The position numbers were made by a program, and so were the translations under genes. The notes beneath the pieces are model-generated. The model ran no database searches. It worked only from the letters and a program-made list of their open reading frames with translations, and was not told the DNA's origin. A DNA stretch of 64,000 nucleotides from contig NZ_JAUOTO010000007.1 in the NCBI RefSeq assembly GCF_030546645.1, positions 434,001-498,000 on the forward strand, given 5' to 3'. This stretch comes from Flavitalea plasmicola (GTDB lineage Bacteria; Bacteroidota; Bacteroidia; Chitinophagales; Chitinophagaceae). Positions 59,656 through 64,000 of the stretch are shown here, piece after piece. Each line of letters opens with the position of its first letter. Within the stretch, counting starts at the first letter, position 1.

Positions 59656-59685
59656 CAAAGATACAATATTGTAATCAAAAACCAA
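59656..59685 (-). promoter_or_regulatory. Promoter of the RRM gene with long leader
   Basis: On the minus strand TTG (complement of 59683-59685), 19 nt, TATCTTTG (complement of 59656-59663): exact promoter. A second possible -7, TAAATTTG (complement of 59643-59650), lies just downstream. mRNA would start near 59650, giving a leader of about 135 nt before ATG 59513. Confidence 0.8.
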
Positions 59686-59711
59686 GCGGAAAATATCCCC
59701 GAATCGGCTAA

Positions 59712-61013
59712 TTAGTAATTTGTTAACGAGGGCTTCATTTTCCTGCTCGTTACGGAAAATACGACGAAAGCAAGCGATGCAAGGACCATTCCTGTCACAC
59801 ATACCCCTTTCCAGCCGGCCCATTCCCATACAGACAGCCCGATGAATGAACCCAGGGAAGTTCCCGTGAAGCTCACGGTCATGTACACGGTATTCAGCCG
59901 GTTGCGCGCTCCGGGCAGCAAAGCATAGACCCTGCTTTGATTCGACACATGGATACCTTGCATCGCCAGGTCCAGCAGGACGATCCCCACGACAAGTCCC
60001 ACCACCGAAGTATCACATATATAAAAGATAATAAAGGATACGAACAGCAGGCCCAGACCATATCCGATGGCAATACGCGGATTGCGCTTATCTGCCGCCC
60101 CGCCTACCAGGGGCGCCGCCAACGCCCCGGCCGCCGCCGCCAATCCAAACAACCCGATGAGATCACTCTTAAAATGAAAGGGAGGACCCGCCAGGTGCAG
60201 TACCATCGTAGTCCAGAACATGCCGAAAGTAGCAAACCCCAATGCATTGATCGAAGCAGCCTCCCTTAACACCGGCTGCTCCCGCACCAGCGTGCCCAGG
60301 CTCCGCATCAGTGACGCATAAGACCCCGAAAAAGCAGGTACGCTCCGGGGAAAAGCCTTCCGCATGGTCAGCAGCAGGATAAAGCTGAGACCGGCAGCTA
60401 CCCAGAACATCCCCCTCCACCCCAGCCAGGCGCCGATCAGCCCGCTCAGCGTACGGGACAGCAGTATCCCCACCAGCAGTCCGCTCATGATCGTGCCAAT
60501 GACCTTCCCCGTCCGGGCAGGGGAGGCGAGATAGGCCGCCAGCGGTAATATCAGCTGCGGTATGACAGAGGTGGCCCCAATCAGCAGACTGGCGATCTCC
60601 AGGCACAGCAGGTTCGGCGAAAGCGCCGCAAAAGACAAACATACCACCGCACCGGCCGTCATCCACACGATCTGGCTCTTTCGCTCCATCTTGTCCCCTA
60701 ATGGTACAAAGAATAATAGACCAAGCGCATAGCCCGCCTGCGTAAAAAAAGCGACCTGCCCGGCCTTGCTCTCTGGTACCCCAAATCCCTTGCTGATCAG
60801 TACGATCAACGGCTGACAATAATAAATATTCGCTACGATCAACCCGGTGCAAACAGCCATCAATACAATAAGCCCTTTCGGCAACTGATCCTCCAAACGG
60901 ACCGGAGGTTCGTTGTCCGGAGGACTGACATTAAATTTTTCCGGAAAACGGTTTACATTTTCTGGAGAATCCGTTTTCCGGACATTTTCTAATGATTCTT
61001 CTAATGCTCCCAT
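59712..61013 (-). CDS. MFS transporter
   Basis: A 433-residue, 12-span major facilitator with an N-terminal cytoplasmic extension of about 45 charged residues. The motif-A loop is GDKMERKSQIV in the first half and a GGAADKRNPRIA equivalent in the second half. It most resembles the YfcJ/arabinose-efflux-like permease branch. Substrate unknown. A TATCTTTG -7 lies 9-16 nt upstream of the ATG, so the mRNA is nearly leaderless. Confidence 0.88.
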   Translation of the reverse strand: MGALEESLENVRKTDSPENVNRFPEKFNVSPPDNEPPVRLEDQLPKGLIVLMAVCTGLIVANIYYCQPLIVLISKGFGVPESKAGQVAFFTQAGYALGLLFFVPLGDKMERKSQIVWMTAGAVVCLSFAALSPNLLCLEIASLLIGATSVIPQLILPLAAYLASPARTGKVIGTIMSGLLVGILLSRTLSGLIGAWLGWRGMFWVAAGLSFILLLTMRKAFPRSVPAFSGSYASLMRSLGTLVREQPVLREAASINALGFATFGMFWTTMVLHLAGPPFHFKSDLIGLFGLAAAAGALAAPLVGGAADKRNPRIAIGYGLGLLFVSFIIFYICDTSVVGLVVGIVLLDLAMQGIHVSNQSRVYALLPGARNRLNTVYMTVSFTGTSLGSFIGLSVWEWAGWKGVCVTGMVLASLAFVVFSVTSRKMKPSLTNY

Positions 61014-61180
61014 ATTGACCGCAAAGATACACCGTCACCATTGAGCGCGATCGTGCGCTGCAAAACTTAACCCGATTGTGCCGAACGCCACAACGTCATT
61101 GCCCCGATTGTCAAAATATTGTCAAAAAAAGAGCTTTTTATAAAGTCAATGCTTTAAATTCGGCTCTTAAACAGTTATGT

Positions 61181-61609
61181 ATGTTGCATGGTAAAAAAAT
61201 AGCCGTCGCATTGACACTTTCAGCTCTGATGATCATTGGTATGGCCGCTACCCGTCCCTCCGGCAGCCCGGCGGAAAAGCCCCTGGCCGACAAGCCCCAC
61301 AAAAACCTCAAGGTCCTGCCCAAAAACATCAGTCACGAAGACCTCGACAAGGTAATGGACAACTGGAAAGCCGCCCTGGGCGTGAAATGCAATTTCTGCC
61401 ACGCCCCTTCCCAGGACAGCACTTCCCATAGGCTGGACTTTGCCAGCGATGCCAAGCCCGAAAAAGATGTAGCCCGCCACATGTTTAAAATGACGGGAAA
61501 GATCAATAAGAAATACTTCAACTTTGACAAGGATGACAAAGGCAATGCCGTTCCAACCGTCACCTGCATGACCTGCCATCGCGGCAACCCCCATCCGGAA
61601 GAGAAATAA
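61181..61609 (+). CDS. Diheme c-type cytochrome (reaction-centre cytochrome-like)
   Basis: A 142-residue exported cytochrome with signal peptide (IAVALTLSALMIIGMAATR) and two heme sites, CNFCH (VKCNFCHAP) and CMTCH (VTCMTCHRGNPHPE). The order and the VMDNWKAALGVKCNFCHAP motif match the family annotated as photosynthetic-reaction-centre-cytochrome-like, found in non-phototrophic Bacteroidota too. It could deliver electrons in respiration. ATG 61181 is the start after which the signal begins. Strong terminator follows. Confidence 0.85.
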   Translation: MLHGKKIAVALTLSALMIIGMAATRPSGSPAEKPLADKPHKNLKVLPKNISHEDLDKVMDNWKAALGVKCNFCHAPSQDSTSHRLDFASDAKPEKDVARHMFKMTGKINKKYFNFDKDDKGNAVPTVTCMTCHRGNPHPEEK

Positions 61610-61621
61610 CCATTTATTCAT

Positions 61622-61657
61622 AAAAGCGCACGCTCATGCAAAAGGGCGTGCGCTTTT
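61622..61657 (+). terminator. Terminator of the cytochrome gene
   Basis: AAAAGCGCACGC (61622-61633) and GCGTGCGCTTTT (61646-61657) form a perfect 12-pair stem, ending in T. Confidence 0.85.
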
Positions 61658-61786
61658 GCCTTATACTATTCCTTCTTTATCCTGTTTTCATCTACCCCAC
61701 GAGCCTCCTTGTCCTCCCCAAGACATTATTTAGAATAATAAATTGCCTAATTTTACCCGCTCTTAAGCGTACAAACAACTCACATC

Positions 61787-63202
61787 ATGGCAAACAATTC
61801 ATTTAAGTTCGGAATGATCGGCCTCGGCGTTATGGGTCGCAACCTGTTGCTCAATATGGCTGACCACGGTTTCCCCGTCGTCGGCTTCGACAAGGACACA
61901 CAGAAGACTTCCACGCTCGAATCCACCGCTACGCCCGGCACCACCGTAAAAGGAGTTAATACACTGGCCGAAATGATCCAGGCGCTGGAAAAGCCCCGCA
62001 GGCTGATGATGCTGGTCCCCGCCGGGAAGCCTGTAGATGATGTGATCAACGATCTCATCCCCCTGCTGGATAAAGGGGACATCGTCATCGACGGAGGAAA
62101 CTCACATTATACAGATACTTTACGTCGCGTCAAACTGCTGCAGGAAAAAGGCTTCCACTTTATGGGTGTAGGCATTTCAGGCGGTGAGCAGGGAGCCCGC
62201 ACGGGCCCCAGCATCATGCCCGGCGGAGATCCCGAAGCATATACTCACGTACAACCCCTGCTGGAAGCCGTAGCCGCAAAGGTCAATGGTTCTCCCTGTG
62301 TCGCCCACCTGGGCAAAGACGCCGCGGGTCACTATGTAAAAATGGTGCACAATGGGATAGAATACGCCATCATGCAGCTGATCAGCGAAACATATGACCT
62401 CCTGCACAGAGGACTGGAACTGGACAATGACGAGCTGTACAAGATCTACAAAAGCTGGAACGAAGGCGAGCTGCAATCCTTCCTCGTGGAGATCACGCGC
62501 GATATCTTCCTCAAAAAGGACGAAAAAACCGACAATCGCCTGGTGGACATGATCCTCGACAAGGCCGGCGCCAAAGGCACGGGCAAATGGACATCCCAGG
62601 ATGCCATGGACCTGGGCCTGCCCATCCCCGTCATCGACATGGCCGTCTCCATGCGCGAGCTCTCCGCCTATAAGGAGGAAAGAACGAAGGCCGCCACCAT
62701 GTATAAGACTTCCACCGTCGACATGCCCATCCCCCAGGAAGTATTTATCCAGCAAGTGCACGACGCCCTTTACTTTGCCACCATCATCAGCTACGCACAA
62801 GGCCTGGCCATGCTGCACAAGGCATCCATAGAACTGGGCATGGAGATCCCCATGCCGGAAGTGGTGAGGGTATGGAGAGGCGGTTGTATCATCCGCTCGT
62901 CCCTCCTGGAAGTTTTCTATCAGTCCTTCACAAAAAATCCCGACCTGCCCAACATCCTGCTGGATGAAGATATCTGCACGCTGCTGTCCGCCAAAAGGCA
63001 GAACATGCGCAATGTGATCATCCACGCCATCCACATGGGCTATCCCGTGGCCGGCCTGATGGCAGCCCTCAGCTACTTCGATGCCTACCGGAGCGAACGC
63101 ATGCCGACCAACCTTATTCAGGCGCAAAGAGATTATTTTGGCGCCCACACTTACCAGCGCATCGACGAACCAGGGGTCTTCCATTCGGAATGGAACAAAT
63201 AA
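61787..63202 (+). CDS. gnd: 6-phosphogluconate dehydrogenase
   Basis: A 471-residue NADP-dependent enzyme, third step of the oxidative pentose phosphate pathway. GLGVMGRNL (residues 11-19) is the cofactor site and GISGGEQGARTGPSIMPGG is the substrate/catalytic motif; K and E in the GHYVKMVHNGIEY region complete the site. The zwf gene follows 32 nt downstream, the normal pairing in Bacteroidota. A near-promoter TAATTTTA is about 35 nt upstream. Confidence 0.97.
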   Translation: MANNSFKFGMIGLGVMGRNLLLNMADHGFPVVGFDKDTQKTSTLESTATPGTTVKGVNTLAEMIQALEKPRRLMMLVPAGKPVDDVINDLIPLLDKGDIVIDGGNSHYTDTLRRVKLLQEKGFHFMGVGISGGEQGARTGPSIMPGGDPEAYTHVQPLLEAVAAKVNGSPCVAHLGKDAAGHYVKMVHNGIEYAIMQLISETYDLLHRGLELDNDELYKIYKSWNEGELQSFLVEITRDIFLKKDEKTDNRLVDMILDKAGAKGTGKWTSQDAMDLGLPIPVIDMAVSMRELSAYKEERTKAATMYKTSTVDMPIPQEVFIQQVHDALYFATIISYAQGLAMLHKASIELGMEIPMPEVVRVWRGGCIIRSSLLEVFYQSFTKNPDLPNILLDEDICTLLSAKRQNMRNVIIHAIHMGYPVAGLMAALSYFDAYRSERMPTNLIQAQRDYFGAHTYQRIDEPGVFHSEWNK

Positions 63203-63234
63203 ATATCGCACATTATAGAATCAATAGATAGTAT

Positions 63235-64000
63235 ATGCAAAACCATAAAAGACCGCCCGCCTCCCTCATCTTCATCTTCGGGGGCAGCGGCGACCTGAAC
63301 TTCAGAAAGCTTTCCCCCGCCTTATATAATTTAGCCATCGATAACTGGATGCCGGAGAAATTCGGCATCATCGGCATCGGCCGCAGCAAATACAATGACG
63401 AGGATTACCGCAAACGTCTCTATGAAGGGATCCAGCAATTCAGCCGGCGGAAAGGCGAAGGCAACGGACAATGGGATGAATTCTCCCAACACGTGTCCTA
63501 CCTCCAGATGGACGCGGAAAAAGGGGAGGAGTATCAAAAAATTGCCGATGTGGTGAAGAAAAAAGAAGAAGAGTTCGGCATACACCCCAATGTGATCTTC
63601 TATCTTTCCGTAGCGCCCCAGCTGATGCCCGACATCGCCCAAAAGCTGGGAGGCCTCAACCTCTGCTCCGACACACGCACCACCCGCATTGTGATCGAAA
63701 AACCTTTCGGGCATGACCTTAAAAGCGCGCACGAGCTGAACGAGCTGCTCATGGGTATGTTCAAGGAAGAGCAGATCTACCGCATCGATCACTACCTCGG
63801 TAAAGAGTCGGTCCAGAACATCCTCTCCCTGCGCTTTGCCAATGCCCTCTTCGAACCCATCTGGAATCGCAACTACATCGAATACGTACAGATCACCGCT
63901 GCCGAAACGGTAGGCGTGGAAGGCCGCGGCGGCTATTACGAACAGTCCGGCGCCCTGCGGGACATGGTGCAGAACCATATCCTTCAGCTGATGTGCATGA
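63235..64000 (+). CDS. zwf: Glucose-6-phosphate dehydrogenase, N-terminal part
   Basis: First 255 codons visible; the gene continues past the window. Cofactor motif [11 protein letters not shown] (residues 16-26; usual GATGDLAxRKL) and the active-site signature [20 protein letters not shown] (about residues 183-202) identify it. The substrate-binding EKPFGHDL precedes it. It oxidises glucose 6-phosphate, giving NADPH. ATG 63235 is 32 nt after the gnd stop, so the two are in one operon. Confidence 0.96.
   Translation, partial: MQNHKRPPASLIFIFGGSGDLNFRKLSPALYNLAIDNWMPEKFGIIGIGRSKYNDEDYRKRLYEGIQQFSRRKGEGNGQWDEFSQHVSYLQMDAEKGEEYQKIADVVKKKEEEFGIHPNVIFYLSVAPQLMPDIAQKLGGLNLCSDTRTTRIVIEKPFGHDLKSAHELNELLMGMFKEEQIYRIDHYLGKESVQNILSLRFANALFEPIWNRNYIEYVQITAAETVGVEGRGGYYEQSGALRDMVQNHILQLMCM

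Noticed and set aside
1-64000. tRNA and rRNA genes
   Set aside because: No TΨC-arm and acceptor-stem combination or rRNA-like sequence was seen by eye; a tRNAscan-SE run would settle it.

Overview
The window reads as a chromosomal segment of a Bacteroidota bacterium, most likely family Chitinophagaceae. The evidence is a type IX secretion C-terminal domain, many promoters of the Bacteroidota form TTG-N19-TAnnTTTG a few bases to ~150 bases upstream of genes, a sphingolipid-type fatty acid hydroxylase, secreted PepSY-like proteins, and Chitinophaga-like housekeeping genes. No tRNA, rRNA, CRISPR array, transposase or prophage module was found. Most of it is ordinary core genome with short operons; the unusual material is in the intergenic regions and a few accessory loci.

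Layout. 0-5.3 kb: end of a CorC/HlyC-type membrane protein, tatC (flanked on both sides by a ~96-100 bp palindromic repeat), a TPR protein and a deoxyhypusine-synthase-like enzyme on the minus strand, then an NmrA-type oxidoreductase with an AraC regulator. 5.3-9.2 kb: a minus-strand cluster with a membrane histidine kinase, a class I terpene synthase and a LuxR-type response regulator whose start is 2 nt from the terpene synthase stop; upstream lie a possible structured RNA and a stand-alone receiver protein. 9.4-18.4 kb: PepSY-like secreted protein, ACP phosphodiesterase, DUF2911 lipid-type secreted protein, asparagine synthetase, second PepSY-like protein whose terminator sits inside asnB, then metB-like / TIGR02757 / S41 peptidase operon.

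18.4-22.6 kb: minus-strand surface operon made of a T9SS cargo protein, a 764-residue repeat protein (three 125-residue repeats) and a small Pro/Gln/Ala-rich secreted protein. 22.7-29.4 kb: serine hydrolase and fatty acid hydroxylase, FAH-family and flavin reductase pair, lysS followed by tandem copies of its own 3' end, and a DoxX-like protein. 29.4-36.7 kb: hairpin-rich non-coding stretches, an SDR, and a TetR-TolC-HlyD-MFS drug efflux operon whose promoter is overlaid by two operator palindromes.

36.7-46.3 kb: aldo/keto reductase, LON-domain protein/coaX/lptC operon, two duplicated family 2 glycosyltransferases, meaB, FkbM methyltransferase and family 9 glycosyltransferase (surface glycan functions), and typA with a structured leader. 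46.6-55.6 kb: alpha/beta hydrolase, lipid kinase, a minus-strand operon with two YeeE/YedE half-transporters, heme A synthase and a membrane-anchored patatin, then rnhB, an YrdC/Sua5 enzyme and a JmjC/cupin protein. 55.6-64 kb: a non-coding region with a duplicated terminator, solitary korB behind an outer-membrane barrel gene, small lipoprotein, HATPase-like protein, RRM protein with long leader, MFS transporter, diheme cytochrome, and gnd-zwf of the oxidative pentose phosphate pathway (zwf runs off the end).

The best candidates for something undescribed are the two-component system wrapped around a terpene synthase (5.3-8.4 kb, with the structured element at 8.6-8.76 kb) and the tandem lysS 3'-end cassettes (28.48-28.85 kb). 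All functions are assigned by reading motifs; no database search was run.
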